NCBI GenBank assembly: GCA_013396995.1
Contig: VWZP01005531.1
Span: forward strand, 496,001-560,000
DNA: 64,000 nucleotides
Direction of reading: 5' to 3'
Source: Dicaeum eximium
Taxonomy: Eukaryota > Chordata > Aves > Passeriformes > Dicaeidae
The notes under the pieces are model-generated. The model did no database searches, was not told the DNA's origin, and saw nothing but the letters and a program-made list of their open reading frames with translations. Each line of letters opens with the position of its first letter. The first letter of the stretch is position 1. Positions 1 to 13,005 of this stretch are shown in pieces. Both the position numbers and the translations under genes were made by a program.

Positions 1-1723
1 CTGGCAATTGTCTGATGCATTCAGTTTCTTCATGGTAAAGAGAAAAAAGAGCTATAAAAGACATCTTATTATTCACCTGCTACACAGATTGACTTAGAAG
101 AAAAAACTATTTGTTAAATTTTAACTATACATATATGAAAAATTAAGTTGACAAAGCTATTAATGCCACAATTAGTATCTAATTCCTATGTTTCGTTAAT
201 GTGGTGGTGCATCCCCCCCATTCCTTGAGCCACACTGTGAGCTGAGAAATTCTTATTAGGCTTCAGCTTTACTGAACAGCACCTGGGCTAAGCTCTTTTT
301 GAGCTTATCAGAAACACTGTCTGCTCCTAGGAACTAGTGCTGTCTACCAGGCAGCAGTTTTTAGTGAACAGGCTTGGAAACTTATTTTTCTTGTCTGAAT
401 GACAATTCAAGTGGAATAACATTTTTGTTATCAAACTTTCAGAGACAGTTACTTCCCTGAATTGTGGCCAGGATGAAAAATTTTTATGTTTAAAGCCCAC
501 AGTCTCGAAACTCTGAAAACCATGATCCAAAGTGAGACCCTTTGAGCTTTCCTGGACCTCAGCAGGCTGCGACCAGCAACCTCGCTCTGAGTGGGACACC
601 TCTTAGAGACAGGGAAGTATCAAGTTTGCTGTACTGAGGACTGGTGAATGACAGCAACAGATCCTGGGCTGATACCCCACTCTTCGAGGCTCAGCCCTTT
701 GTGCATTGAGAAGATGCAAAGACCTCTGATGTGAGTATTTCACTGAATTTAAGGGGAATTTTTCACACAGGTGCACCTTTACATACTCCTTCATCTCTGT
801 GGGTATAGGAGTTATGAATGTGCTGTAGCAAATGTAATTTATTACATGTTGCTCTCCTGGATTCTAAGTACTTTAAATTTTAAGTAAGCTAGACCTTGAG
901 CAAGTTACTGTTTTGCTATAGTTCTTTGTTAAAATGTTTAACTTAAACTATTAGTTAAATGCTGTTAAATCTTTAGGTCTAACCTGTCAGTCAAGTCTGG
1001 CACTCAGTTTAGCAAGGGAGTCTACTCTGAACCTTGTAACTCAACAGGAGGATCGTCCTTATTCCTTTTTATCCTTACCCTTTCCTACTCTTCTCCTTCC
1101 CTCCCCCCCAGACTCTACATAGGTAATTTTTGAGTTGATTTTGGTTTGCCTTTTTTTTTTTCCCTCTGTGTGCTTTAACCACTTAATAAGAGGTAGAGGG
1201 AATCTTGCCAACAAAGTGAGTTATGGTTTTGATTTTATATTAAACCTACTTTTGCCAATACCTTTGCTGGTGGTTCTTTAAATGACCTTAAAAAATTAAC
1301 TTGTGAAAGTTACACCTTTAGATTTAATTTCTCTTCAAATATGAATTGCTGTAATTTGGGAAATCTCAACTACATTAATTTGACTAGAACAGATAAAAAA
1401 ACATTGACTACCAGAATTTTGATGTATTTTCTTCTTATTTATCATGAACATAGGAACTCAAGGACTAATAGTCATAATTGCATTTTCCTGGACTTTCTAC
1501 TGAAAAAAAAGGAAAAAAAATAGTTATTGCATGATATGAAACACAAGATACAGGTGACAAGTCACCTTCAAGATAACCATTTGTCTCACCTCATGCAAAC
1601 TACTAGATGAATTTGGATTATTATCATAATAAACTTAGCATTATTAGTTTATATTTTATAAGGTGGTGTTTCTTCAATCTTTCATCCATTAAACTCACCA
1701 TGAAAAGAAGGCAGTTACCACAA

Positions 1724-1744
1724 TTTTTTTGTCCTCAGGTAAGT
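1724..1744 (+). promoter_or_regulatory. Recursive-splice-like site (acceptor joined to donor)
   Basis: A pyrimidine tract (ttttttt, then gtcctc) runs directly into AG|GTAAGT, with the junction at 1738/1739, so a good 3' splice site abuts a perfect 5' splice site. This is the form of recursive (zero-length exon) splice sites known from very long vertebrate introns. The 8-mer AGGTAAGT is expected about once per strand in 64 kb by chance, so the pyrimidine tract is the only extra support. No host gene is identified. Confidence 0.2.
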
Positions 1745-2376
1745 CTGAAATGTCTACTTTTCCCTAGCTAAAATTACACTGACACTGTGATTCAAAAGCA
1801 CCATGGAATTTCTAGCATATCTTTTTTTTTTTTTTTTTGTTAAAGACAAACAAATAAAATAAACCAAAACAAACTACAGAATTTAACTTAGTTTATTGAG
1901 GGAGAAAGTATAGTCCTAACCTGACAATTTTTTACTGAATTGTCTTTAAACTGGAGATTGTTCATAAGTAAAGGCAACTTTACTTGAGTGTGCTGCTGTC
2001 TTAATCTCCTCTGACTCCAGAGTTGTCTGATGCCTGGAAAACCTGGTCATTAGCCAAACTCTCTCTCCTACATGATCACTTTGTCACGATTATATAAACC
2101 CACATCACCTCGGGGAAATCAGGTGTTACACTGAATGACAATCCGCAATTTTTTCTGTGTACACATTTATCTTTATCTGAATAATTATTGACAAAAATAT
2201 TCATCAAGCCATTAGATGAACAAAGTAGATGCAGATGGCTTCTTAGAAAAAGCAGATGGTTTAAGTGATGAAGAAGCCTTATTCTTTGTCCACTGAATGA
2301 AAAGTCTTATTAAAAAAGCTCCACTCTGTCACCTTTTTCTGTGAGAAAAAACATAAACCGATAAATATTCAGAGAA

Positions 2377-2404
2377 TATCAGGTGAATTTATATTCACCT
2401 GATA
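2377..2404. repeat. Perfect 12-bp inverted repeat, 4-nt loop
   Basis: The arms tatcaggtgaat (2377-2388) and attcacctgata (2393-2404) are exact reverse complements around the loop ttat. This gives a compact hairpin of 28 nt in otherwise unique AT-rich DNA. No transposon ends or RNA gene are evident around it. Confidence 0.75.
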
Positions 2405-3370
2405 AGATCGCTCACAGGGTGACCAATTGAAAATGTGTTTTCTTAACAATGGGACTTGCTTGATTCCCCATCTAATAGAGCAAGCCTGCTCTAGAAGATA
2501 CACGAGCTAAGTAAGTGGAGGAGCTTGCTTTGGGGGAAGAAAAGAATGGCACTTAATTCAAGAGTCATCTCTGTTTAACAGTCTCTCCATGCACAGTCTC
2601 TCTGGTAGTTCAATACCTGAAGCAATACCAATTAAGGATTATTAGACTTTTCTCAGCTTAATCCAGTTTCAGTAAACAACACACAGTTATGATCTATGCT
2701 TCTTTTTCGATGTGCATTCATATTGACAAACCGTCTTGTTTCAGGAAAAAGTTAGCATTATTAAGGTTATACAATAGGTCTTTAAGTCATTCATGCAACT
2801 TTTCATTACTACTTCCACCTTTAGTTTATATTAAAGAACTGGAAAATTTGTATTTCGAGATTTGCATTTCAAGGCCATTAACTTTGGTGAAGTTGAAGGT
2901 TCCCAGGAATCAGCATATTAATGGGAAGGTAGTTAAAATAAAATGTTATCCAGTTTCGTGTATCTTCTGAAATATTTTAAATCACCATAAAAGGTCTCAG
3001 ACATGTCTCCCAATAATTGATTAGATTTTTTTTTAACAGTTGGCTTTAGTTATCTTCTATAACACTGATCTATTCTTGGTACAAAGTTAAAAGGAAAACA
3101 CTGAACTTCATTCATGACAGAGTATATACATTTCCAAAAATTCTCTGGAAATTTTCCAGTATCACAAAGCATTGTTTTGTAGAGCATGTAATGGGAATAG
3201 TTTTTTAATCTGAAATTATCCACTACCAGACTTGGAAACAAGCAAGTCTACCCGGTTATCTTGGCAGCAAATAAAATGGACCCATAGTATCAAGGAGAGG
3301 AAATGCTGGTAACATTTTTTTGAGATTTTTCAGGAGGATATATATGGAACAGATAGTTCCTCTTTGGGTA

Positions 3371-3400
3371 ATTTTAGGTAATGTTAGGTAATTAGGTAAT
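3371..3400. repeat. Short tandem repeat of TTAGGTAA
   Basis: Three close copies of ttaggtaa occur at 8-10-bp spacing (attttaggta, atgttaggta, attaggtaat). It is probably a slippage product and has no evident function. Confidence 0.6.
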
Positions 3401-5773
3401 ACTACCTATAATTTTTTTAGAAAAAAAAATGGGTAATGAGAAGATTGATCACAACAGCCTTTTTCAAAGCTAAGGAAATGAGCATTCACCTCTGGGAAAG
3501 AAACCAGTAAATGGCTCATCCATTCATATTAAAACAGACATGAGAAATGTAGCTTGTCAGGGTTCATGCAAGCATAAAAACTGATCTCCTAAAACCAAAG
3601 CCTGCTTTGCCTTGTCATTATTTGGCAAGGAATAGAGTGAATAGGCTAGATATTATGGCTTATAACTGACCCACAGACAGAAGGGGCCTTTTGTTTATTT
3701 AAGTTTTTGGATACCTTGTAGGTTACATAATTGCAAAGATGTTCTTAAGGAAAAAATTACAGCCCCTGAATAGGGCATAAATAATTTTCTAAATTTCCAT
3801 AGCGATATAAGATAATTCTCATTAGTACAGCTGTGGAGAAAGTATATATACACTCAGTTTTCCTGTGCAGTATTACTGTAATTATTTTTCTTACAGGATA
3901 AACATATGTAAAAGAGGGTAGGTGAGCTGGTCATACTTCATAGCATCGGACGTTTTCATTGTGCATACAAAAAAGTAATACTCTAAAATAAATAGGTAGT
4001 CCAGGAGATTCTTAAAAGGGTATATAGATTTCTACCAGTATCTTACCATCAAATTCGCCATTAAATACAGATGGCAAATCATTACCAATTGACAGCTGCT
4101 GGTTTGTCCAACATTAGATCATTAAATCTTTTTTCCTAATGGGCAGATATTGTCAGGACAAAGACCACTAAAATCGGTACTAAATATTATCCTTTTGCAA
4201 TCCTAGCAAGAAAGAAATTAAGAACAGAAAGGAAATTTTAGTCCTTTCATTCTCATTGCTGCCAAATAGAAAACAGAACTAAAATAGTTTTTGAAGTGAA
4301 ATGGAGAAATTTCTATGTACTGAACTACAGATATATATCATTATCATATCATACGGGATATGTAATTTGCATCTTCAAGACTGTTAAACATCTTCTGTCA
4401 TAGGCAATTAAATAATAGTAAGTGCTTAAAACCTGGCATACTGTATTCAAATTTATTACATCCATAGTATTTTGATATATTATATCTACCGTATAAAGTT
4501 CCCTCAGGATTTTACATCATTTCCAGAAATAGAACTCATGGTAGCAAATACCCCAGATATTAGAAGAATAAATTTTGCAGTTGGAAAGTTAAAAATTTAT
4601 TTGATTATTTTCTGGACACTGGCATTTTCAGTCAGAATATATGTGGTCAAGTAACATCACTACTATTAGCAGAGCTGTTCATTCTCTGACACTTTTTTCG
4701 TCACTATAGCATCAACCTCTGTACCAGAAGTTCTGTGTTAAGGATTTATGCAAAACATTATAAATTGTTTATTAAAAATTGAATGCTCTCCATTAGAAAC
4801 CAAAAGCAAAGCTCTGAGAGGCACACTGCTTTTATATTCTGTGTGATTGTTCTTACATGGCTTGAGAGTTGTTGCAATGAATTTGCTATCTCTGCATGCC
4901 ATCCAAGAGCAGCAGATCCATTGTAATCCAGAATGAAAAAAGACTACAAGAGGAAAAGACAAACAACCCCAAAACAAAGACTTGTTTTACTAACAGCAAA
5001 AGTATTTAAAAAACAATAGGAGAAAAGCAAACAAACAAAACCCCATCTCTTAAGATATATCGTATTTTGATGATTTTATAGCCTCCTTATATTTATGCCT
5101 TGTAACTCCACCACAGAATATGTGCACAAACATAACATCTTGAATACATATATTTTCAGATAAACCTCTGAATTACAAAGTAGTCACAAGCAATTTTTTT
5201 ATTACACATTTTTTCAGATTAGAGGTGTGTATGTAAAACATCTGATAGTTGGTATTTTTGTAATCAATTGCCTCTATAGCCATCATGCTTGGACTACTAC
5301 ATATCTTTTCAATTCAAACACCTCTGGATTTATATGTCCTTTCTCTTATTTAATATATATGCAGTCATTCAAGTAAATAAAATGCTAATAACATAATTTA
5401 CAAAGAAATTCTTATGACTGTATATTCACATGCTGTTAATAAGGTCAACTGCATATGAAAACAGAATCCAGAATATCAGCCTCAGCCTCTCGTTCCATAG
5501 CTTCTAATGTACCATTTAGCTATATGTTTCACTGTTACATGTAATATAGGGCTATTCAAAGGGCTTATAAAAATCTGTAAAATTGTTTCCCACTGTTTAG
5601 CATTTGCAGGTGTTAAACAGTAACTAACCTTTGCTTGCATTGTTATTAATGGGATAAAATTACAAAAGCAGCAAACAGCTCACTACCCATATTTAGGTTT
5701 TTTGCCCTGTCTTTTTGTAATCCTTATCTCTTTCCTGTCTGATTTAGCCAATTATCTGACTTTTTCATTTCAG

Positions 5774-5861
5774 ATCTCCAAATGCTGCAAGGACGTCAAA
5801 GTCAAGTGGGCTGGATTATGTTATGCCTATGGAAATGATTAGGATAGAGGATATGAATTGG
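5774..5861 (+). other. Exon-like open segment, unrecognised
   Basis: A strong acceptor (ctgactttttcatttcag, ending at 5773) precedes 88 nt that stay open in one frame for 29 codons. The stretch reads S-P-N-A-A-R-T, later G-L-D-Y, and ends M-N-W. A moderate donor GTATGC follows at 5862. The same frame continues past the donor to a TAA about 12 codons later, so a terminal exon is also possible. I do not recognise the peptide. Splice-like boundaries around short open stretches are common by chance, so this is a candidate only. Confidence 0.12.
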
Positions 5862-7500
5862 GTATGCAGGTTTCACAAACCCTGCTCATAAAAACAATAA
5901 TGTGCTTCTCACTGATAACTTTGAAAGATCCTCATATCTGAAAAAACTCTTCTTAATTCTTCAATGACTTGGAAATTGAAATATTTGCATGGAAATCACA
6001 GTCACTTGTCCTTGTGACTGGGATTCTGATAAGGCAAAATTCAATGTTTCTTGAACTCAAGCCTTAGCAAAGGAGTTAATTAATTTTCTAATTCAGCATT
6101 AAAATGGAATATAATATCATCTGTACCACTTTGAGGTCTTTGTGCTAAGAAGGGAAATAATTTATAAAATTAGGGGGAAAATATATATTTATATGTTCAA
6201 ATATATATATGTGCAGAAAGTCACATATTACCAAAAACATATTCAACACAAAAAATATTACTTCTTTAAAAATAAAAAAAAGCATATCCCTTTTTCATGT
6301 GTTTCTATTTATAAAGAATTAAATCTTTCATCCACCAATTTCTTACCATCGATATTTTAGGAAAAATACATGTCCCATTTTATTTCACAAATTATAGGAG
6401 AAAGAAGAGAATCAATTTTCACCAAACTTATTTTTTAGAAGTTATGTAACACTGAATGCTGGAGACTGCTGATAGTCTCTACATGAGATATTAACTAGAC
6501 TAATTTATTAGAATTACATAATAGATTTGGGGTAAAATACACAGAAAGTCTGTTGCAAACCAGAAATTTAGAAGTAAAAAATTCAATTAAATTTGCTCTC
6601 AAAGATTGCTTTAGAACTTTACAAGTGAAAATTAATATTCAGATTTCCTCTCCAATTAGGGACAAATAAGGTTGCTTAGAGGAAGAAAAATCCTTGATAC
6701 TACTTTAATGATTGTATTTCAGGTCAAGGCAGAAGAGCATGCACATAAATCTTTAAAAACTACACTCACTTAAAGCTTGGCTGTGTATTTCATATATTTG
6801 CTGTGTACAAGGCAATCAAAAACTCTCCATATGGTGTTGGCATGATCAAGCTTCACTATAGTGCATTATCCAAGGTTTTTTTGCTAAGTGCACTTCACTA
6901 CTTAGGTAAGCTTGTAAAGGAGAAAAGGTGTTCTCTTAACAGAAAAAAATTAACAAGTAGTCATGCATTCCTCTCCTTACCCAGGGAGGTTTTGCTATGT
7001 TTGACTAAAACTTGAAAAAAATAGCTCCAGACAAGCTGGGAGAGACATTTCTTCAAAACAAACAAAACAAAATGAAATAAAACAAACCAAAATGAAACAA
7101 AAGCCCATTCCCCAGGAGAGGGCAGTGAGCAAAATAATGGGAGAGTTTTGGCTGCTGTCCGAGATAAGCCCACCCTGCCTTTCTTCTTTTTTGTAGTACC
7201 TTTTTTTAAAGCTAGGACTGATTTAGCAATGCATTCCTATCTGAGCTTATTTCTAAGTCATGCTTGTGCACCACAATAAATGCCATGCAAACAGACAACC
7301 ATATTGACTTAGTTCATACAAGAAAGATGGTGTACACAATAAAGTACATTTGCACAAGAAAATTATTGTAGGGAAAAACCCCACCTAGCCCAGACTAGCA
7401 AAAATAAACTCTACTTTCTCCTTCATTCCTGATGAGATTTCTTCTGTAATTAAAATTTTTCAACTTCTTTATTATACACAGAAAACATTTAAATGGCAAA

Positions 7501-7740
7501 AATCATAGAATCATAGAATGGTTTGGATTGGAAGGGACCTCAACAACCGTCTAGTTCCAGCCCCTTGTCAGAGGCAAGAACATCTCCTAGCAGACCAAGC
7601 TGCTCAGAACCCTGTCCAGCCTGGCCTTGAACATTGCCAGACTTGAGGCATCTACAACTTCTCTGGGCAACCTGTTCTTGTGCTTCAAGACCCTCTTAAT
7701 AAAGAATGCCTGATCTCCAATTTAAAATATTCTCCTTCGA
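7501..7740 (-). mobile_element. CR1 LINE 3'-end fragment
   Basis: On + the element starts with two copies of the CR1 terminal octamer in reverse complement (aatcatagaatcatagaatgg), so its true 3' end is at 7501 and the element reads on the minus strand. The text that follows is typical avian CR1 3' sequence: ggattggaagggacct, then the segment around ctctgggcaacctgtt, then cctcttaataaagaatg. Only about 240 bp remain, so it is severely 5'-truncated, as is usual for CR1, and carries no reverse-transcriptase coding sequence. CR1 is the dominant non-LTR retrotransposon of birds and reptiles and is the best marker here of an avian origin. Confidence 0.95.
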
Positions 7741-10700
7741 TTAAGGTTGGCATATGGTTTTTAATTTAAAATTAATTTAAGGCATTGGCTTTTTATTTCT
7801 TACTGTTTTATCTCAATTATTTTTTTAATATTATCTGCTTGTTTTGGGGTAATCAGCAAATGAAGACAGGAAAATGGGCATATGCTCCCTTTTTAGAATA
7901 AACTGCGTGAGATATTGTGATCATTGTGTTAATATTTAAATTATTCCAATTAATAACCTGCCAGTAATAACTTGTTTCCCTGGTAGTGAACAAGGTTTAG
8001 AACTGAGATCCAGATTGTTAAATCCAGTGAACAGAGGTACACTGCCACAGGCAGGCACAACATTCATTGGAAAAGATTGATTTCATACAAATTACACTGC
8101 AATGGTAATATCTGGTACTCTGGAGAGATGAAAATATTTTCTCCCACTCCTGCCCTCCCTTTCTACTTGTTTGTAAAAGTTCCCTTCAACACTCTGTAAA
8201 AGGAGGCTGGTCGCTAAGTCTTACAAAGGCTTTTTGAACTTAAATGTAAATAGGTTCTTCAAGGATTTCAGACATACTACCATACTCCCAAAAGACTCTT
8301 GAAGAAATAAATTTTTAGTCCTAGAGTGCCAGATGTATTTAGGGCCTTTTAACTGAAGTATGATTTTCTTGGGGACATACATAATGGAGAAATTATTCAT
8401 GCTTCCTATCTTGAATATTAAAACTCAAAACTGGAAAATATGGGCTGTGGGACACATTAACATTTTCCACGGGCCCCATACTGACCCAGGGGAATCCTCA
8501 ATGGACTGCTGCTTGAGTGCAGCTAGAGCTTATCTGGACAGGTTTTTCTGAAACACTGAGAGACACAATATGGGGTCAAAGCTTTCCCTCCATCCATACT
8601 GGAGTGGTATCACATTCATTAGCACATAGAAATGCCTTCTTCCTTCCGAACTCTCCAGTAATCACTTCATGGAAAGTTAAAACATGACAAGTTTTAGACT
8701 GTGAATATTTCTTCCAAAAAGGGACATTCTTACCTTTTCTCTGTGAAAAATATCATGCTTCTCCCTTACTTTTGTTTAGGCAAATAAAAGCAATTGTCAG
8801 AAGAATTAATTACAAGGGAATTAAAGAGAACAGATACTTGAAACATGAAGAGTGAAAGGTAGACATCTGTAGAATACTTTCCTTCTTTTTTAAGTTACAT
8901 TTTGTTTCCAAATGTTAGGAAAAAAATGTTTGTTTAGATTTTATTTTGTTTCTTTTTCCTTAAGGTAACCTTCTAATTACTCTTGAAATAATTTCTACTA
9001 AGAGACAGCTGAAATATCCTCATTACTGCAAACACCATTTCCAATTGCAGATTTTTTTTTGAGGACTAAAATAAAATTATGCTTCAATATGAGCATCACT
9101 TTGTCTAAATTTCTTTCATTATATATTTAGATTCCAATAAAGACCTAAATTACTTAACATTACTGAAACAAATTAGGTCTCTTTCTCACAAAGCAGCAAT
9201 ACCAAAGCTCAGGTCCTTGTCCAGTTCATGCTTGAGAAGTATATTCTGCTATAAGAAAAATATCTCCCATCCTTACTTCCCCAGTATAGCATTTTCAACT
9301 GATTAATGTGTTGTACTCCTGAGCTTTCTGGCTACTTACTGAATAATATATGAGTTCATCTAAGGCATGGCCATGTACATTTTCCTTTGTTTGTCTGAAA
9401 TGAAGGCAAAGTGCCAAAGGGTTGACCAAGGGACTGTCCGAACAGTAATAGGCAGCAACTCCATTTGTGCTTGTTTACCCAACCCTTAAATTAGCATATG
9501 CTAGCATTAGGGGAATGGTATCTGTGCCTGTCAATTAAATATTTGACTCTGATATTAGCAGTCCCTTCTAGGTGCAGTATAATAGGAAAGGCTGCATGCT
9601 TTTCAGGTCTATGGTATGCCCACGGTATACTACAGTTGGGTTCAGGATTTTTATATACAGGGAGCAGTATGGCCTTGCAGACTAAACCAGAAAATGCTCA
9701 AGGCAGAACAAACACTCAAAAGAAAACCAATTATTTAACAGAGATGGTTTCTAGACCAAGTTAAAAATATTGACTGAAATTCAACTGTTACACTGGCACA
9801 GCAAAATCCAGGATCTACCTCCTGGCAACCAGACTGCAGCCTCCAGCTGAGCTGAATGAGCACAGTATCAACACTGGGGAAACAGTTTCCCTGAGCTGAG
9901 ATTTTAAATGCCCTGGGTAATTTTAGTCAATGAAAATACCTTGAAGTACCTCCATGGTGTATTTCAAAGTTTGAGATCTATCACTTCAGGTTTTATAGAT
10001 ATCTTTACATTTGAAATACAGAATACCTGTCGAAAGTTCTCCCAGAAATAAAATTAATGTTAAATGTTTGAACTGCTCATTGTTCCAAATAAGAGGCTGC
10101 TAAAGCTGCTATAGCATCAGAAATTCTCTCCAGTGGTGCGAGCTGTGCAAGTAGCAATACTCTGGTGCAGAAAGAGCTTTCAATTTGTTTTCAAGGGTTC
10201 CTAATTCAGAGGGTACAACAAGCAAATAAGTAAGATTAAGATGACATCATATTGTAATTCACAAAATCTTATAATTAAAGAATATTGCAATAGAAGCAAG
10301 CTTGTCAAAGGAAGAAAAATACAATTGAAATGTTTTGAACTAATCATTTTAGATAAGCAGAGTATTAGCAATAAAGGTCTCCCTCCTGAGGAAAAATACC
10401 TCACAAAAGCACATAAAATATTCATAACGCTGCCTTGAAACATGATATTTACATGAAGAGTTGCAGAATATAAATGCTGCATTCATGAACCTAGGTAGTA
10501 CTACTTACTCTGCAAATACCATGGTTGCAAATTGAAGAAAAATAAAGCTGCACATTAGTATGCTACCAAAATGCTAATATACAACTCTGTGGAGAAAAAC
10601 ATAGCAGGAAAGATCTTTTTATTTGCATATGGAAGCTTTTAAATCATATTTTGGCTCTGTATTTTGGCTTTTTAAACATATCACTTAATAAATGGTTGTC

Positions 10701-11760
10701 TAGGTTTGGGTAAGCATTTGAGCAATAAGCAATGTTAAGCTTCATTGTTCTACAGTTTATCTTAATGCATTATTACCAAGAATATGCCAATTAAATATTC
10801 TTACTTGCTTGTCTTTGCTTTCAGTTAAAGCATATAATTGCCAATTCATCTGTGCTTCTATTTGACGTTTAAAGCCAAAGCAACTCTAGCTATGGCTTCC
10901 ATAAACATTGGAAGATTTGCCTACACGTGGTCTCATGGTTATTCTATCCATAACCCAAAGCTATGCTTCTTTCAACTTTTAGAAAATCTTTCCTGCTTCA
11001 ATCTAAAGGGCAGGTTTAGTGCATAAATTAATTAATATGTATTTTATAATTAATTTTCTTTTTTGTTTTTTTTTTCTATTGAGTTTCTCAACAGTCACAA
11101 AACACTTCAGATGTCAGAATTATCTGAAAGCTAGGGTTACCAAAATAAGCACATCTGAAATTTCCCACCTCTGTAAATAAAGAATTCTACCACTTCCCTG
11201 TTCAACACAGGCAATTAAAGATCTTTGGCTCATGTGCTTCAAAACCTAGTTAGCTATTCACTGGATTTTTATAGAATTAAAATACCAGTTTCATGTTGTT
11301 ACTTCAGTTACTGGAAGTGCAATATGAATGACAATTTTTCATCAATTAGTCTTTTCTTTAAAGAGAATTCATTTGATTGTGAGGCAACATACCTAGTCAA
11401 TGTGACAGTACATCTACATTCATGTCATCCCCAATTAAATTCCAAATATATTGTTATGCCAATTATTTAAGTGGATATATGCTGTAACTCACTGCACAGC
11501 CAGGCATGATTTGACTGCTGTAGCCTGCAAGATTTTATCCAAACTGGTGAGGCAATATATATACTAAAATATATACTGTGAAAAACTGTTCCTTCTTTTG
11601 CCAGTCTCCCGCTGAAGTAGGAATAATTCTTAGTCCTCTCTCTCCCTCTGAAAATGTCTCCCAGTGGCTGCCTGTATTGCAGCCCCTGCCCTCCAGCCCA
11701 GATCTGCAGCCATGTGCTGTTCCCTCCTGCTCTGTCCAACTGCCTGCAGAATTTGACTAA
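7741..11760. other. AT-rich unique DNA, no gene recognised
   Basis: Nothing identifiable was seen. Short frames on both strands have no family resemblance. The last 150 bp (about 11600-11760) are more GC-rich than the rest and lie next to the LTR at 11765, but they do not look like retroviral internal sequence. Confidence 0.7.
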
Positions 11761-11764
11761 CAAA

Positions 11765-12097
11765 TGTGAAGCGGGTCCCTGCGAAGAGCCGGCTGAGTAA
11801 CAATAATCACACCGATGTGGTTACATATCATTCCCACTTTATTCTTCAAAATGGCGTGGTTATGTATATTTCAGCATTGTTTACATGCCTTAAGCATTTC
11901 TTCATTGGTTAACATCATAGCAAAGTATGATCAAGCACTGCCTACTTTATAGTTAAGGTGGTTAAGGCTTAAGGTGGTTAACGCATTTGGACCTACATCT
12001 ACATAAGCAATTTACTTCCTCCCTTCAGGCCCAGGCTGGGTTGTCCAACCCGTTCAGGGGCAGATCATGCCCCTGCTCCATAAGGAATTCCTCTACA
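11765..12097 (-). mobile_element. Solo LTR, ERV1-like, 4-bp target duplication
   Basis: This is an endogenous retrovirus LTR without internal genes. Read on the minus strand it begins TGTAGAGG and ends CTTCACA, the canonical TG...CA ends. The tetranucleotide caaa flanks it on both sides (11761-11764 and 12098-12101), matching a 4-bp target-site duplication such as class I (gammaretrovirus-like) integrases make. A minus-strand AATAAA lies at 11838-11843, about 75 bp from the 3' end, placing R/U5 where expected. A CCAAT-type motif and TATA-like strings lie upstream of it. The 333-bp length suits an LTR. The TSD is short and low in complexity, so the right boundary is less certain than the left one. 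Confidence 0.65.
11838..11843 (-). terminator. LTR polyadenylation signal AATAAA
   Basis: TTTATT on + is AATAAA on the minus strand, inside the minus-strand LTR and roughly 75 bp before its 3' end, the usual place for the R-region signal. Confidence 0.55.
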
Positions 12098-12101
12098 CAA
12101 A

Positions 12102-12757
12102 TGGACACTCCATCTCTAAAACATAAGGCAGTTACGTATCCATAGATTAGGGGAGGGAAAAAAATAGTTATTAATCTTGTCCTGATTTTGCTTCATGGTT
12201 TGATCCTAGTCTTAAATCAGAAGTTACAAACTTGCCTGTCTGTCTGGGTTTTTGGCTGAAGCTGACTGCCATCACTCTCTCTGTTTGTGGGACTGCCCCT
12301 TTACCATGGATCACTGTCCTTGCTTGCTTTGGCGTCATAGTTGGCTCCCAGTTTTCCTTCCCTTGTGGAGCAATGCCCACCAGTGCTGCTCCCAGGTACT
12401 GCCAAGGCTAATACCCATAGCACCGTCAAAAGACAGAGCATTAATATAGAGGTCCAAGGAAAATTAAAAAGTAGCCTGAGCAGGATGTTTCTAGTGGCAG
12501 GAAACTCACTGTAGCTTCTCTCCTTGAAAGCATGAGCCCTTAATAAAGAGTCACAATGATCTGCTAACAGCTTCACAGTAATGTTAGGAAATGGAGGGAA
12601 AGGATCAAGAATAGTAGAAGCTCCCCAGTTAGCAGAGGGATCCAGGTGGGAAGTGGCAGAACATTGTGGAGCAGCTGTTTTGGAAGTGGAACAGCTGTTT
12701 GTGCACTCTTAGATTGACACAACCATCACTCTTACCCAGACCTCTAAACTTAGCATC
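12102..12757. other. Unexplained block between two LTRs
   Basis: About 650 bp of mixed sequence, richer in GC than the surrounding desert, separate the LTR at 11765-12097 from the LTR at about 12758-14117. Short frames run on both strands, but none shows gag, protease, reverse-transcriptase or envelope motifs. The two LTRs differ in family and orientation, so this is not the interior of one provirus. It may hold an older, unrecognised repeat. Confidence 0.5.
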
Positions 12758-13005
12758 TGTGTGTGTCCTGAATTGTTAAGATAAGGTATTCTATTTGCCA
12801 TCTGTTAAAGGTGGGACAGTTAGCTTCTGTTAATTGGGCAGTTTTTTCTTATCTCTCCCTCCGGGGAGATATCTTCTGTTAATGGGCCATTGAGCCTCAC
12901 TGCATGACTGATAAAATTACATTATTCCATTGTGAGATGCTCCGCCCAGGGGGAGGAGCCAAGCATTCCTACCTGAATATCATCAGAGACTTTGAAACAC
13001 CGAGG

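Larger units (their letters stand above)
1..7500. other. AT-rich unique DNA, no gene recognised
   Basis: No recognisable gene or interspersed repeat was found here. Open frames are short (under 100 codons), lie on both strands and show no domain that I know. Small items inside it are listed separately: a recursive-splice-like site near 1738, a hairpin at 2377-2404, a 10-bp tandem repeat near 3371, and an exon-like segment at 5774-5861. Short homopolymers (for example about 18 T near 1820) are ordinary for such DNA. It could be intergenic or intronic. Confidence 0.7.

Noticed and set aside
1820..1838. Poly-T near 1820 as the tail of a processed pseudogene on the minus strand
   Set aside because: No coding-like or transcript-like text adjoins it and no target duplication was found.
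10811..10870. Acceptor-like cttgcttgtctttgctttcag as the start of an exon
   Set aside because: The frames after it close within about 15 codons, no donor is suitably placed, and the peptide is not recognisable.
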